Below are positions 24,946-34,126 of a stretch of 64,000 nt of DNA, piece after piece. How positions within the stretch are numbered: the stretch's first letter is position 1; each line of letters opens with the position of its first letter. The stretch lies in assembly GCF_004353905.1 (NCBI RefSeq), contig NZ_SMOD01000017.1:62001-126000 (forward strand). Direction: 5' to 3'. This DNA is from Paraburkholderia guartelaensis (GTDB lineage: Bacteria > Pseudomonadota > Gammaproteobacteria > Burkholderiales > Burkholderiaceae). The notes under the pieces were generated by a model, which saw nothing but the letters and a program-made list of their open reading frames with translations, was not told where the DNA came from and made no database searches. The position numbers and the translations under genes were made by a program.

Positions 24946-25602
24946 TCAGTGCTTGCGATCGACCCGGCGCGCGAAATATTCGCCGACCAGCTGAATCACC
25001 GATACGAGCGCGACCAGTATGAAGATCACGACGATCATCACCTGGGTTTCGTAGCGTTCATAGCCATAGCGAATCGCCATATCGCCAAGGCCGCCGCCAC
25101 CAACTGCGCCAGCCATCGCCGACATGTCGATCATCGCGATTGCGGTTACCGTGACGCCGCCGAGTATGCCGGGCAGCGCTTCGGGCAACAGTACGTGGTG
25201 GACGATCTGGGAGCGTTTGCAGCCCATCGCGCGCGCGGCCTCGATGAGCCCTGGCTCCACACCGCCCAGATTGACCTGGACGATGCGCGCAAAGAACGGA
25301 ATCAGGTTCGCGCTCAACGGCACGACGGCAGCCCACGCGCCCAGCGTCGTACCGACGATGAAGCGCGTGACGGGAAGCAGCGCGACCAGCAGAATGATAA
25401 AAGGGATCGCGCGGAACATGTTAATGGCGGTCGAGAGCGTCTTGTGCAGTAACGGCCGCGGATAAAGCCCACGTGGTGCGGTTAGCGTGAGCACGATCGC
25501 GAGCAGCATGCCAGCAACGATCGCAATCAGCATGGACGCACCCACCATGAGCAGGGTCTGCAGCAGGGCCTGCGCGTAGCGGTCGAGTAGGGTTGGCGAC
25601 AT
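24946..25602 (-). CDS. metI: methionine-type ABC importer permease MetI
   Basis: This 218-residue permease of the MetI family has five hydrophobic helices. The loop FRAIPFIILLVALLPVTRFIVG near residue 65 and the coupling region EAARAMGCKRSQIVHHVLLPEALPG are characteristic of D-methionine importers. I start at ATG 25602 after AAAGGTG. The binding protein lies upstream in the same direction, 51 bases away. No MetN ATPase gene is near, so the ATPase must come from elsewhere. The gene converges with rpiB. Confidence 0.88.
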   Translation of the reverse strand: MSPTLLDRYAQALLQTLLMVGASMLIAIVAGMLLAIVLTLTAPRGLYPRPLLHKTLSTAINMFRAIPFIILLVALLPVTRFIVGTTLGAWAAVVPLSANLIPFFARIVQVNLGGVEPGLIEAARAMGCKRSQIVHHVLLPEALPGILGGVTVTAIAMIDMSAMAGAVGGGGLGDMAIRYGYERYETQVMIVVIFILVALVSVIQLVGEYFARRVDRKH

Positions 25603-25653
25603 CACCTTTTACCTCGGTAGCAACATGCGTAGGTATACGAATGATTGAGAGTG

Positions 25654-26469
25654 TCAGAAAGCAGGAATCACGGAACCATTGAAGTGTGTCTGGATAAAGT
25701 GCCTCACGTCCTCTGACTGATATGCCTTGACGAGCTTCGGCACCCACGGCGCGTTGCGGTCCTGCTCGCGCACCGCGATGATGTTCACGTACGGGTTGTG
25801 CTCCCTTTGCTCGACTGCGATGCCATCCCGCGTGGCGTAAAGTCCTGCCTCGGACGCCACGTTATTGACGATGGCCGCGGCGTCGACGTCGGGTAGTGAA
25901 CGCGCCTGGACGAGCGGCGCGGCCTCGACAAAATTCAGCTTGTGCGGGTTAGAGCGCACGTCCTGCAGCGAAGCGGTGCCGGTGTAGGGATCGAAGCCGT
26001 CGCGCAACGTGATGAGCTTGTGATCGCGCAGGATCACGAGGGCTCGGGTCTGGTTGCTCGGGTCTGCAGGAATGCTGATTGTCGCGCCGACAGGAAGCGA
26101 TTCGAGCGACTTGTACTTCTTCGAGTAGAAGCCAATCGGCGAAATATACGTGTCGCCGACCGCCACAATCTTGTAGTCGCGCGACTTGACCTGATCGCGC
26201 AGATACGGAATGTGCTGGAAGGAATTGGCGTTCAGATCGCCGTTGTTCAGCGCCTCATTCGGGCTCGCGGTGCCGCTGATGACGATTGCCTCCACGTCCA
26301 GGCCGTCCTTCTTCGCTACCTGCGTGACGACCTCCCAGATCTGTTCATCTACGCCGCCGGCCACGCCCACCTTGAGCGGTGTCGGCGCACCGGCGGAGAA
26401 GGCGGGGCCGCTGGCAAACGGCAGCACGAGCGCGAGGGCGGCGAGAATGGGCAGGGTGCGTCGAATCAT
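25654..26469 (-). CDS. metQ: MetQ/NlpA-family binding protein
   Basis: This 271-residue NlpA/MetQ family protein has a signal peptide (LAALALVLPFASGPAFSA) without a lipobox cysteine. Family segments are LKVGVAGGVDEQIWEVV, NEALNNGDLNANSFQHIPYL, FYSKKYKSLESLPVGATISI, DPSNQTRALVIL and AAIVNNVASEAGLYAT (VNN motif of the ligand site). Members bind methionine or other small amino acids and deliver them to MetI. GGAG lies before the ATG. First gene of a two-gene unit with metI; a TATAAT -10 box is visible upstream. Confidence 0.88.
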   Translation of the reverse strand: MIRRTLPILAALALVLPFASGPAFSAGAPTPLKVGVAGGVDEQIWEVVTQVAKKDGLDVEAIVISGTASPNEALNNGDLNANSFQHIPYLRDQVKSRDYKIVAVGDTYISPIGFYSKKYKSLESLPVGATISIPADPSNQTRALVILRDHKLITLRDGFDPYTGTASLQDVRSNPHKLNFVEAAPLVQARSLPDVDAAAIVNNVASEAGLYATRDGIAVEQREHNPYVNIIAVREQDRNAPWVPKLVKAYQSEDVRHFIQTHFNGSVIPAF

Positions 26470-26512
26470 GAAGATGGCTCCGGGGTGAAAGGATGAGCTG
26501 ACACGCCGGGCA

Positions 26513-26518
26513 ATTATA
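26513..26518 (-). promoter_or_regulatory. -10 box (TATAAT) upstream of metQ
   Basis: A perfect TATAAT on the minus strand lies 44 bases before the metQ start. The matching -35 region is weak, so the promoter may need an activator. Confidence 0.45.
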
Positions 26519-26731
26519 GGAACGCAGATGTGCGAGGCACTACGAATGGATTGTCGAATGCTAATGACGCACGGCGGTCCATCTATGGCCGCGAGGGCAG
26601 CTTAACGTGACGCGTTACCGTTGCAATGCGCCGCGCGATCCAAACGGGATGTAGACGAATTTTGGCTGATAGGCTTTTTAGTGGATTGCTATATACTTTT
26701 CCAACTTTTCTTGTCTCGGGGCGACGACGCT

Positions 26732-27493
26732 GTGAAAAAAATCCTCCTCACCCTTGCCGCCTCGGTGGCCGCCTGTGCTATCTGGTCTGTCGCCGCACAC
26801 GCGGAAGACCGCGAACTGGTTGTGGCATCGAGCGCCACCTATACACCGTTCGCATTTGAAAACAAGGACAAGCAGATCGTAGGTTTTGACATCGACATCA
26901 TCGACGCGATCGCCAGGCAGCAGCATATGAAACTGCGTATCGTGAACACGCCGTTCACGAGCATCTTCGCGTCGCTCAACAATGGCGACGTGGACCTGGT
27001 CATCTCCGGCGTCACGATCAACGATAAGCGTAAGCAGAGTTTCGACTTCTCGGCGCCGTATTTCGATGCGCGCCAGTTGATCGCGGTGCCGAAGAACAGT
27101 CCGGTGAAGTCGCTGAAGGACCTCGATGGCAAGAAGGTCTCTGTGGTGAGCGGGTCCACGGCTGACGATGTCATGAGCCGTGAGGTGGGCAAGACCAACC
27201 CGAATATCCGCCGTTTCGAGAGCACGCCGCTCATCATTTCCGAACTCGCTTCGGGTGGTGTAGACGCGGCAATCGGCGACAACGGTGTCATTGCGTACCG
27301 CGTATCGCAGACGCCTGGCCTCAAGACCGTGGAAGATGCAAATTTCCCCAAGGAATACTACGGAATCGTCGTTCGAAAGGGCGACAAGGCCCTGCTCGAC
27401 AAGATCAACGCCGGGTTGGCTGCGATCCGTGCGGATGGCAGCTACAACGTGATCTACAAGAAGTGGTTCAACCAGGACTTCAAGCCGCAATAA
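26732..27493 (+). CDS. polar amino-acid ABC importer binding protein (family 3)
   Basis: This 253-residue family 3 solute-binding protein starts at GTG 26732, which puts a clean signal peptide first (KKILLTLAASVAACAIWSVA, cleavage near residue 24). The mature start ELVVASSATYTPFAFENKDK, the GFDIDIIDAIARQ motif and FDFSAPYFDARQLIAV are typical of lysine/arginine/histidine or glutamine binders. SVVSGSTADDVMSRE and VDAAIGDNGVIAYRV complete the second lobe. The permease follows 62 bases later, but no ATPase gene is adjacent. Proximity to guanidino-catabolic genes suggests a basic amino acid; unproven. Confidence 0.87.
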   Translation: MKKILLTLAASVAACAIWSVAAHAEDRELVVASSATYTPFAFENKDKQIVGFDIDIIDAIARQQHMKLRIVNTPFTSIFASLNNGDVDLVISGVTINDKRKQSFDFSAPYFDARQLIAVPKNSPVKSLKDLDGKKVSVVSGSTADDVMSREVGKTNPNIRRFESTPLIISELASGGVDAAIGDNGVIAYRVSQTPGLKTVEDANFPKEYYGIVVRKGDKALLDKINAGLAAIRADGSYNVIYKKWFNQDFKPQ

Positions 27494-27555
27494 TGGCGTG
27501 ATGCACCGGCGCGCGCCGGGCCCGCCCGCGCTTCAGCCTTTTATTGAAAGCGAGC

Positions 27556-28338
27556 ATGGAAGACAGCAATCCGGTCATGTGGTTCGGCTGGTTCCGCCCG
27601 GACATCCTGGTGGAGTACAGGCAACTGTTCTGGGAGGGGGCGCTGGTCACCGTTGGCACGACGGTGGTCTGCGTGCTGATGGGCTGCGCCCTGGGCCTGT
27701 TGCTGGCGCTGGCGCGGCTTGCCGACGCGAGGCATCAACCGTGGCGGACGGCGTGCAAATACTTGCTGCGCTGGCCCTCTACGGCTTATGTGAGTTTCTT
27801 TCGCGGCACGCCGTTGTTCGTGCAGATCCTGCTGATGCATTTCGCGGTGATGCCGGTGTTCATCCATCCGGTGCACGGGCTGTTGATCAGCGGCGATCTG
27901 GCTCGCACCTTGAAGCAGAATCACGGGGCGCTGATCTCCGGCGTAGCGGCGCTGACGCTGAATTCCAGCGCGTATATCTCCGAGGTGTTTCGCGCGGGCA
28001 TCCAGTCGATTGCGATCGGCCAGAGGCAGGCGGGCCAGTCGCTGGGCATGACGCACGGACAGATGATGCGTTATGTGGTGATCCCCCAGGCCTTCCGGCG
28101 CATGCTGCCCCCACTGGGCAACAACGTGATTTCGCTGCTCAAGGACACGTCGTTGATCTCGGCGATCGGTCTCGGTGAGATGGCCTACGCTGCACGCACA
28201 GTGGCCGGCGCCTACGGCCGCTATTGGGAGCCTTACCTCGCGATTGCCGCAGCATACTGGCTGATGACATTGGCGCTGACAATGGGCCTGCGCAGGCTGG
28301 AGGATCACCTGGCGCGCACCGACCGCGTCGCACGGTAA
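27556..28338 (+). CDS. polar amino-acid ABC importer permease (HisM/GlnP type)
   Basis: This 260-residue permease has the HisM/GlnP-type inner-membrane domain: LLLALARLADARHQ, YVSFFRGTPLFVQILLMHFA (the FRGTP element), SSAYISEVFRAGIQSI and the coupling loop GQSLGMTHGQMMRYVVIPQA. I start at ATG 27556; a TTG four codons earlier is in frame. It forms an importer with the binding protein just upstream. No partner ATPase is next to it; a suitable one lies at 39386 in another importer. Ends 62 bases from the convergent guanidinobutyrase gene. Confidence 0.87.
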   Translation: MEDSNPVMWFGWFRPDILVEYRQLFWEGALVTVGTTVVCVLMGCALGLLLALARLADARHQPWRTACKYLLRWPSTAYVSFFRGTPLFVQILLMHFAVMPVFIHPVHGLLISGDLARTLKQNHGALISGVAALTLNSSAYISEVFRAGIQSIAIGQRQAGQSLGMTHGQMMRYVVIPQAFRRMLPPLGNNVISLLKDTSLISAIGLGEMAYAARTVAGAYGRYWEPYLAIAAAYWLMTLALTMGLRRLEDHLARTDRVAR

Positions 28339-28400
28339 CGCGATATCTAAAGGCTGACGGCGCAGAGCGGGGTCGCCGCCAAACCTGGCGGTATCCCAAC

Positions 28401-29354
28401 TCACTCGCGGCGCTTCACACCCGGCAGTACGCACAGCGCTTCATAAGCGAGATTGGCGGCAAGCAGGGCGGTGGTGCCGAACGGATCGTAAGGCGGCGCG
28501 ACTTCGACCACATCGGCACCCACGAGGTCGAGCCCCCATGCGCCACGAATGATTTCGAGGGCTTGCGGGACCGTCAGTCCTGCGATCTCCGGCGTGCCGG
28601 TACCGGGCGCGTAAGCCGGGTCGATGCCGTCGATATCGAAACTCAGATACACCGGCCCTCGGCCAACGCGCTCGCGCACCTCTGCCATCAGCGGTTCGAG
28701 CGAGCGGTTCCAGCACTCCTCGGCCTGCACCACGCGAAAACCCTGTTCGCGACACCAGTCGAAGTCTTCGGCAGCGTAGCCGGTGCCGCGCAGACCGATC
28801 TGCACGACACGCTGGCAGTCGAGCAGCCCTTCCTCGACCGCGCGGCGAAACGGTGTGCCGTGCGCAATCTTCTCGCCCATCATCGTGTCGTTGACGTCCG
28901 CGTGCGCGTCGACGTGTATGAGTCCGACCTTGCCGTGCTTGCGATGAATGGCACGGAGGATCGGCAGCGTGATCGTATGGTCGCCGCCTAGCGTGATCGG
29001 CTTTGCGCCGTGGCTCAGGATGGCGTCGTAGGCCGTCTCGATCCGTGCGATCGAATCGGGGAGGTTGTACGGATTGATCGCGACATCGCCGATATCCGCG
29101 ACACGCAGCGAATCGAACGGCGCGGCGCGCGTCGCCATGTTGTACGGGCGCAGCAACACCGATTCAGTGCGAACCTGGCGCGGCCCGTAGCGCGCGCCGG
29201 TGCGATTCGATGTGCCCAGATCGAATGGCACCCCAACGAAGCAGGCATCGAGCCCTTCCGCGCTCTCCACGTTGGGCAGTCGCATCATCGTCGCGATCCC
29301 GCCGCAGCGCGGCATCGCGTTGCCGCCCAGGGGCTGGAAATATTCCATGTTCAT
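28401..29354 (-). CDS. gbuA: ureohydrolase, probable 4-guanidinobutyrase
   Basis: This 317-residue arginase/agmatinase-family enzyme has all manganese-binding motifs: LGGDHTITLP, VDAHADVND and SFDIDGIDPAYAPGTGTPE. It would release urea from a guanidino compound. Homologous agmatinases, guanidinobutyrases and arginases are hard to separate by motif. The divergent neighbours, a 2-ketoarginine decarboxylase and a guanidinobutyraldehyde dehydrogenase, produce 4-guanidinobutyrate, so GbuA (giving 4-aminobutyrate plus urea) is the best call. I start at ATG 29354, seven bases after GGAG. Agmatinase is the main alternative. Confidence 0.82.
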   Translation of the reverse strand: MNMEYFQPLGGNAMPRCGGIATMMRLPNVESAEGLDACFVGVPFDLGTSNRTGARYGPRQVRTESVLLRPYNMATRAAPFDSLRVADIGDVAINPYNLPDSIARIETAYDAILSHGAKPITLGGDHTITLPILRAIHRKHGKVGLIHVDAHADVNDTMMGEKIAHGTPFRRAVEEGLLDCQRVVQIGLRGTGYAAEDFDWCREQGFRVVQAEECWNRSLEPLMAEVRERVGRGPVYLSFDIDGIDPAYAPGTGTPEIAGLTVPQALEIIRGAWGLDLVGADVVEVAPPYDPFGTTALLAANLAYEALCVLPGVKRRE

Positions 29355-29680
29355 GATTCGCTCCAGTTGCATTCAGTCAGTTGCTTAAAAGCATTCGGTG
29401 AATGCATTTTCTGCGCGAGGGCGGGACACGAACAATCGAAATAATTTCATGCGACGCATGTCCTCCAGTCATGGATCGGCGTAAACCCTCGCACCTCGGC
29501 GTGCATAGGCGGGTTTTCCTCAGGTCATGCAAGAAGCTCATGCACCTCATGAAAACATATCGATTGTCCGCGCCGCCAGGCGCCGCCGAGAATGGTTTGG
29601 ACAACGACGCAGATGCGTGTGCATAGGCCAACCGGGCCGGCATCTGCATCGGGCGGTACCAACCAGGAACGCGACCATCC
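29355..29680. other. divergent control region between gbuA and aruI
   Basis: These 326 bases separate two divergent genes of one pathway. Besides the palindrome annotated at 29391-29405, TGCATTC-like words recur (for example near 29368-29374). No coding frame is supportable. Promoters for both directions should lie here. Confidence 0.5.
29391..29405. promoter_or_regulatory. palindrome GCATTC-GGT-GAATGC in the gbuA/aruI control region
   Basis: A perfect 6-base inverted repeat around GGT, 37 bases upstream of gbuA in the divergent region. It is a candidate operator for coordinated control, for example by the LysR protein at 40144 or an unlinked regulator. Confidence 0.42.
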
Positions 29681-31375
29681 ATGAACTATCCGGAATTCAC
29701 CGCCAGCTTCGAGGAAGCCGGCGCGCGGCCAATTCAATGGCCCCATACAACGGGCCAAACCTGCGGCGAGGCACTCGTCACCTTGCTCGAAGGATACGGC
29801 GTCCAGTACGTGTTCGGCATTCCGGGCGTGCATACGGTCGAGCTCTATCGGGGTCTCGCCGCTTCGTCCATCCGCCACGTCACGCCGCGCCATGAACAGG
29901 GCGCGGGCTTCATGGCGGACGGCTATGCACGCGTGACCGGAAAACCGGGCGTGTGCTTCATCATCACGGGGCCTGGCATGACGAACATCGCGACCGCGAT
30001 GGCGCAGGCGTATGCCGACTCCATTCCGATGCTGGTGATATCGAGCGTGAATGCACGCCGCGAGCTTGGCAACGGAGACGGACGTCTGCACGAACTGCCG
30101 TCGCAGCGCGACGTGTTCGCCGGGCTCACCGCGTTCTCGCACACGCTGCTCGATGCTGCGGAACTGCCCCAGGTGCTGGCCCGCGCATTCGCCGTTTTCG
30201 GCGGCGCGCGGCCGCGGCCCGTGCACATCGAGATTCCCCTGGACGTGATCGTCGCGCCCGCTCGGGACATGAACCTGATGCCAGCCGTGCTGCCTGCGAA
30301 GCCGGCGGGGTGCCCCGTGTCCCTCGCTGCGGCGGCAGACTTGCTTGCCACGGCGCGCCGTCCACTGATTCTCGCTGGTGGTGGCGCGCTGCACGCCGCG
30401 GCCGAACTGCAGGAACTCGCCGAGCGTCTGCAGGCGCCGGTTGCGCTGACGATCAACGCCAAGGGCCTGCTGCCGCCGGAGCATCCGCTGCTGCTCGGCT
30501 CGACGCAATCGCTGCCGCCAACGCGGGCGCTGGCCCGCGAAGCGGACGTCGTACTCGCGGTCGGCACCGAGTTGGGCGAAACCGACTACGACGTGGTGTT
30601 CGACGGCGGCTTTTCGATCGAGGGCCGGCTGATCCGCATCGATATCGACGCGCAGCAACTGATGCGCAACTTCAGTCCCGACGTGGCCATCGCCGCCGAT
30701 GCGCGGCAAGCGCTTGGCAGCCTGTCGACGCGGCTGCATGAACGCATCATGTCAGCGCGCCAGCGCGACTGGGGCGCGCCGCGGGTCGCGCTCGCGCGGC
30801 AGGCCGTGGAGGCCGGCTACGACGCGCCGACACGCTCGCAGAAGCGCCTTGTCGACACGATCACCGCCGCGTTGCCGCACGTCATCATCGCGGGCGATTC
30901 GACCAGCCCCGTGTATGCGGGCAACTTCGTGCACGACGCTCCGCAGCCGCGTTCATGGTTCAACTCGTCGACCGGCTACGGCACGCTGGGCTATGGGCTT
31001 CCCGCGGCGATTGGCGCGAAGCTCGCGGCGCCCGATCGCCCCGTGGTTTGCCTGATCGGCGACGGCGGGCTGCAGTTCACGCTGCCGGAACTCGCCAGCG
31101 CCGTGGAAGCCAGGGTGCCGGTTGTTGTTCTCTTGTGGAACAACTTCGGCTACGGCGAGATTCGCCGCTACATGACGGCGCGCGACATCGTGCCGGTCGG
31201 CGTCGATATCCACACGCCGGATTTTCTCGCACTGGCGCGCGGTTTCGGCTGCGTGGCGGCTCGCGTGGATACGCCCGATGCGCTTGCTGCCGAGCTGCAG
31301 CAAGCCGTATCGCGGAACATCCCCACCGTGATCGAAGTAAACGAAGCCGACTGGTTTGCGCGGGTGCCGGCATGA
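29681..31375 (+). CDS. aruI: thiamine-diphosphate enzyme, 2-ketoarginine (5-guanidino-2-oxopentanoate) decarboxylase
   Basis: This 564-residue enzyme of the acetolactate-synthase superfamily has a TPP-binding N-domain with TPRHEQGAGFMADGYARVTG (catalytic glutamate), a central domain and a C-domain with GDGGLQFTLPELASAVEARV starting at residue 460 and ending in the NN pair. AruI of Pseudomonas decarboxylates 2-ketoarginine, made from arginine by a transaminase, to 4-guanidinobutyraldehyde. The following aldehyde dehydrogenase and divergent guanidinobutyrase fit exactly. Other decarboxylases of this superfamily are possible in isolation. No AruH-type transaminase is found in the window. Confidence 0.85.
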   Translation: MNYPEFTASFEEAGARPIQWPHTTGQTCGEALVTLLEGYGVQYVFGIPGVHTVELYRGLAASSIRHVTPRHEQGAGFMADGYARVTGKPGVCFIITGPGMTNIATAMAQAYADSIPMLVISSVNARRELGNGDGRLHELPSQRDVFAGLTAFSHTLLDAAELPQVLARAFAVFGGARPRPVHIEIPLDVIVAPARDMNLMPAVLPAKPAGCPVSLAAAADLLATARRPLILAGGGALHAAAELQELAERLQAPVALTINAKGLLPPEHPLLLGSTQSLPPTRALAREADVVLAVGTELGETDYDVVFDGGFSIEGRLIRIDIDAQQLMRNFSPDVAIAADARQALGSLSTRLHERIMSARQRDWGAPRVALARQAVEAGYDAPTRSQKRLVDTITAALPHVIIAGDSTSPVYAGNFVHDAPQPRSWFNSSTGYGTLGYGLPAAIGAKLAAPDRPVVCLIGDGGLQFTLPELASAVEARVPVVVLLWNNFGYGEIRRYMTARDIVPVGVDIHTPDFLALARGFGCVAARVDTPDALAAELQQAVSRNIPTVIEVNEADWFARVPA

Positions 31376-32877
31376 AGCAGCATGAATGGTTCGGGCCGGG
31401 AGTGACCCTGCGTACGCAGCACTACATCGACGGCTTCTGGTGCGCGGGCGAGGGCGGGCAGCGTCTGCCGGTCGTCAACCCATCGACCGAAGAAACGATT
31501 GCCCACGTCGAGGCTGGCAACGCCGCCGATGTCGATTGCGCGGTGCGTGCCGCCGCACGGGCCTTCCGCACCTGGAAGAAGACAACCGGCGCGCAGCGAG
31601 CAACCTTGCTGCGTGCGATCGCGAACGGCGTGAGCGACCGGCGCGAGCATCTGGCGGCGCTGCAGTCGCTCAACAACGGCAAACCGCTGGAGGAAGCGCG
31701 AATCGACGTGAGCGACGTGATCGCCACGTTCGAGTACTACGCGGGCCTCGCCGAACAACTCGACGCAACCGGCGAGTCCGGGGTCGCAATTCCCAGCGAC
31801 GACTATCAGGCGAGCGTCCGGTGCGAACCGGCAGGCGTGGTTGCGCTGATCGTGCCATGGAATTTCCCGATGGTCACCACGGCGTGGAAGCTCGCGCCCG
31901 CGCTTGCGGCCGGCTGCACCGTCATTCTCAAGCCTTCCGAAATAACGCCGCTGCCCGAGTTGGCGCTTGCGGCAATCATCGCGGAGGCCGGCGTGCCGAG
32001 AGGCGTGGTCAACGTCGTCACGGGCACGGGCACCGAAGTCGGGGCGCCGTTGGCGTCACACCCTCTCGTCGCGAAGGTTTCCTTTACCGGCAGCACCGCG
32101 GTTGGGGCGCAGGTCATGAAAACCGCTGCGGACACGATCAAGGGCGTGAGCCTGGAACTGGGCGGAAAGTCCTCCATCATCGTGTTCGCCGATGCGGATC
32201 TCGATCTCGCCACCGACCTCGTTGCGGGCGGCGCGTTCTTCAATGCCGGCCAGATGTGCTCGGCCACTTCGCGCGTACTGGTCGAGCGACCGATAGCGGA
32301 CGCGCTCGCCGCGCGTCTCGCCGACCGCGCAACGCGCACAGTCGTCGGCGATCCATTCCAGCCCGGCGTGCAGATGGGGCCACTCACCAACCGCGCGCAA
32401 TACGACCGCGTGCAGCGCTACATCGCGCGCGGCAAGGCGGACGGTGCACGTCTCGTGATCGAAGGCGAGGCGCCACCTGGTCCCGGCTACTTCGTGAAAC
32501 CGACCCTGTTCGTCGATATCCCGGCCGAAAGCCCGTTGTGGCGCGAGGAAATCTTCGGCCCCGTGCTGTGCCTGCGCAGCTTCGATACCGAGGACGAGGC
32601 CGTCGACGCGGCCAACGATACCGAGTTCGGCCTGGTCGCCACGGTCGTCACGCGTGACGCTGGGCGAGGCAGGCGAGTGGCGGCCGAACTGGAAGCAGGC
32701 GTTGTCTGGATCAACGCGCCGCAGGTCATCTTTCCTCAGACCTCATGGGGCGGCTACAAGCGCAGCAGCATCGGGCGCGAACTGGGTCCGTTCGGGCTCG
32801 CCGCCTTCCAGGAAATCAAGCAGGTGCTCATGCCTGCCGGGGCCGGCGCGGCTCCGGAAAACGTCCGCGGTGCATGA
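31372..32877 (+). CDS. kauB: aldehyde dehydrogenase, probable 4-guanidinobutyraldehyde dehydrogenase
   Basis: This 501-residue NAD(P)-dependent aldehyde dehydrogenase has Glu262 in VSLELGGKSS and catalytic Cys296 in NAGQMCSATSR. VVALIVPWNFPMVTTAWKLA and EEIFGPVLCLRSF are standard family motifs. The ATG overlaps the aruI stop (ATGA), so the two are translationally coupled. This pairing supports oxidation of 4-guanidinobutyraldehyde to 4-guanidinobutyrate, as KauB does in Pseudomonas, where it also acts on 4-aminobutyraldehyde. A betaine- or aminoaldehyde substrate is the alternative. Confidence 0.85.
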   Translation: MKQHEWFGPGVTLRTQHYIDGFWCAGEGGQRLPVVNPSTEETIAHVEAGNAADVDCAVRAAARAFRTWKKTTGAQRATLLRAIANGVSDRREHLAALQSLNNGKPLEEARIDVSDVIATFEYYAGLAEQLDATGESGVAIPSDDYQASVRCEPAGVVALIVPWNFPMVTTAWKLAPALAAGCTVILKPSEITPLPELALAAIIAEAGVPRGVVNVVTGTGTEVGAPLASHPLVAKVSFTGSTAVGAQVMKTAADTIKGVSLELGGKSSIIVFADADLDLATDLVAGGAFFNAGQMCSATSRVLVERPIADALAARLADRATRTVVGDPFQPGVQMGPLTNRAQYDRVQRYIARGKADGARLVIEGEAPPGPGYFVKPTLFVDIPAESPLWREEIFGPVLCLRSFDTEDEAVDAANDTEFGLVATVVTRDAGRGRRVAAELEAGVVWINAPQVIFPQTSWGGYKRSSIGRELGPFGLAAFQEIKQVLMPAGAGAAPENVRGA

Positions 32878-33023
32878 GCTTTTGTCATGGCGCGCATGCA
32901 GAGATTTCGTTTGTTGCAGGTTTTTGACGCACGTAGAGTCCATTCACGCAGCACGTTCGCGCGATTTTCGGTAATGGCAGCGCGCACTGGGCAGCGCCCA
33001 TACGGTTCAATCAGGAGATGACC

Positions 33024-34121
33024 ATGCAGGGGATCAAGCTGGGGAGAAGGCAGGCCATTAAGGCAATCGGCACGGCTCTGGCGGCATCGGCCTTGCCCAT
33101 GCCATTCATCAGTACTGCCAGGGCACAGGAAAAGAGCTATGCGGGCAAGACCCTGCGGCTGCTCACCTGGTCCGACGACACCGGCGCGGCGGCCTTGCGC
33201 AACATCGCCGCCACGTTCAGCCAGAAGACCGGTGCACAGGTTATCGCCGACCGCGCTGATGGCACCTCCGGTATGGTCGCGAAACTCAAGGCGGCCGGCG
33301 ACCGGCCGACCTACGACGTGATCACGCTTGCCGGGGTCGGCGCCTCCGGTCTCGCCGATGCCGGCCTGCTGATGAAGCCGGACCTGAACAAGCTGCCAAA
33401 CCTGAAAGACGTCGCGCCGCAATATCGCACGGGCGCCAATGGATTCGGCGTCGGCTACCTGCTGTGGTCGGACGGCCTCATCTACAACACCTCCACCGTG
33501 AAGACCGCGCCCTCGACGTACGAAGCCCTTTGGGATCCGAAGTATGCGGGACGCCTGTTCCTGCCGCCGCCCGAATGGGCGGAAGCGGTCGATCTCGCGA
33601 TCATCGCCGCGAAGATGGCGGGCGGTTCGCAGCAGAATATCGATCCGGGGTTCAAGAAGCTCGCCCAGTTGAAGGACCGTGTGCTGACACTCGGCGAGAA
33701 CCCGAACCAGGTCGCCGACCTGTTCCGCACCGGCTCGCTCGACATTGGCGGCATCTATGCACCGGCATTCTTCCCGGAGCAGATCCGCAAGCCCGAGTAC
33801 AAGATGGCCGTGACTTACGGCATGAAAGAGGGCTTCGCGACCCAACTGATGTTTACGGTGATTCCGAAGTCGCATCCCGGCGATATCGATCTCATCCACG
33901 CTTTCATCAATCATTCGCTCGATGCCGGCGTGCAGGGCCGTATGGCCGCCGACGTGCTCAACGGTCCGGTGAACTCGCGTGCGATCATTCCCGCCGAAAG
34001 CCGCGCCTTCGTGCCGTCGCCGCAGCAGATCGCCGAGAAGGCCGTGCTTCACGACGACAAAGCGCTCGCCGCGTTGCAGCCTGCGTGGATCAAGCGCTTC
34101 ACCGAGATCTTTTCCGCGTGA
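33024..34121 (+). CDS. polyamine-type ABC importer binding protein (PotD/PotF family)
   Basis: This 365-residue solute-binding protein has an N-terminal LGRRQAIKAIGTALAASALP, a possible twin-arginine-like signal, with cleavage near ARA-QEK. TLRLLTWSDDTGAAALRNIA, YDVITLAGVGASGLADAGLL and GVGYLLWSDGLIYNTSTVK resemble PotD/PotF-type or FbpA-like binders. I start at ATG 33024, six bases after AGGAG; ATG 33018 is in frame. It is the first gene of a four-gene importer directly after kauB, so guanidinobutyrate, agmatine or a polyamine are likely ligands. Confidence 0.83.
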   Translation: MQGIKLGRRQAIKAIGTALAASALPMPFISTARAQEKSYAGKTLRLLTWSDDTGAAALRNIAATFSQKTGAQVIADRADGTSGMVAKLKAAGDRPTYDVITLAGVGASGLADAGLLMKPDLNKLPNLKDVAPQYRTGANGFGVGYLLWSDGLIYNTSTVKTAPSTYEALWDPKYAGRLFLPPPEWAEAVDLAIIAAKMAGGSQQNIDPGFKKLAQLKDRVLTLGENPNQVADLFRTGSLDIGGIYAPAFFPEQIRKPEYKMAVTYGMKEGFATQLMFTVIPKSHPGDIDLIHAFINHSLDAGVQGRMAADVLNGPVNSRAIIPAESRAFVPSPQQIAEKAVLHDDKALAALQPAWIKRFTEIFSA

Positions 34122-34126
34122 GCGCC

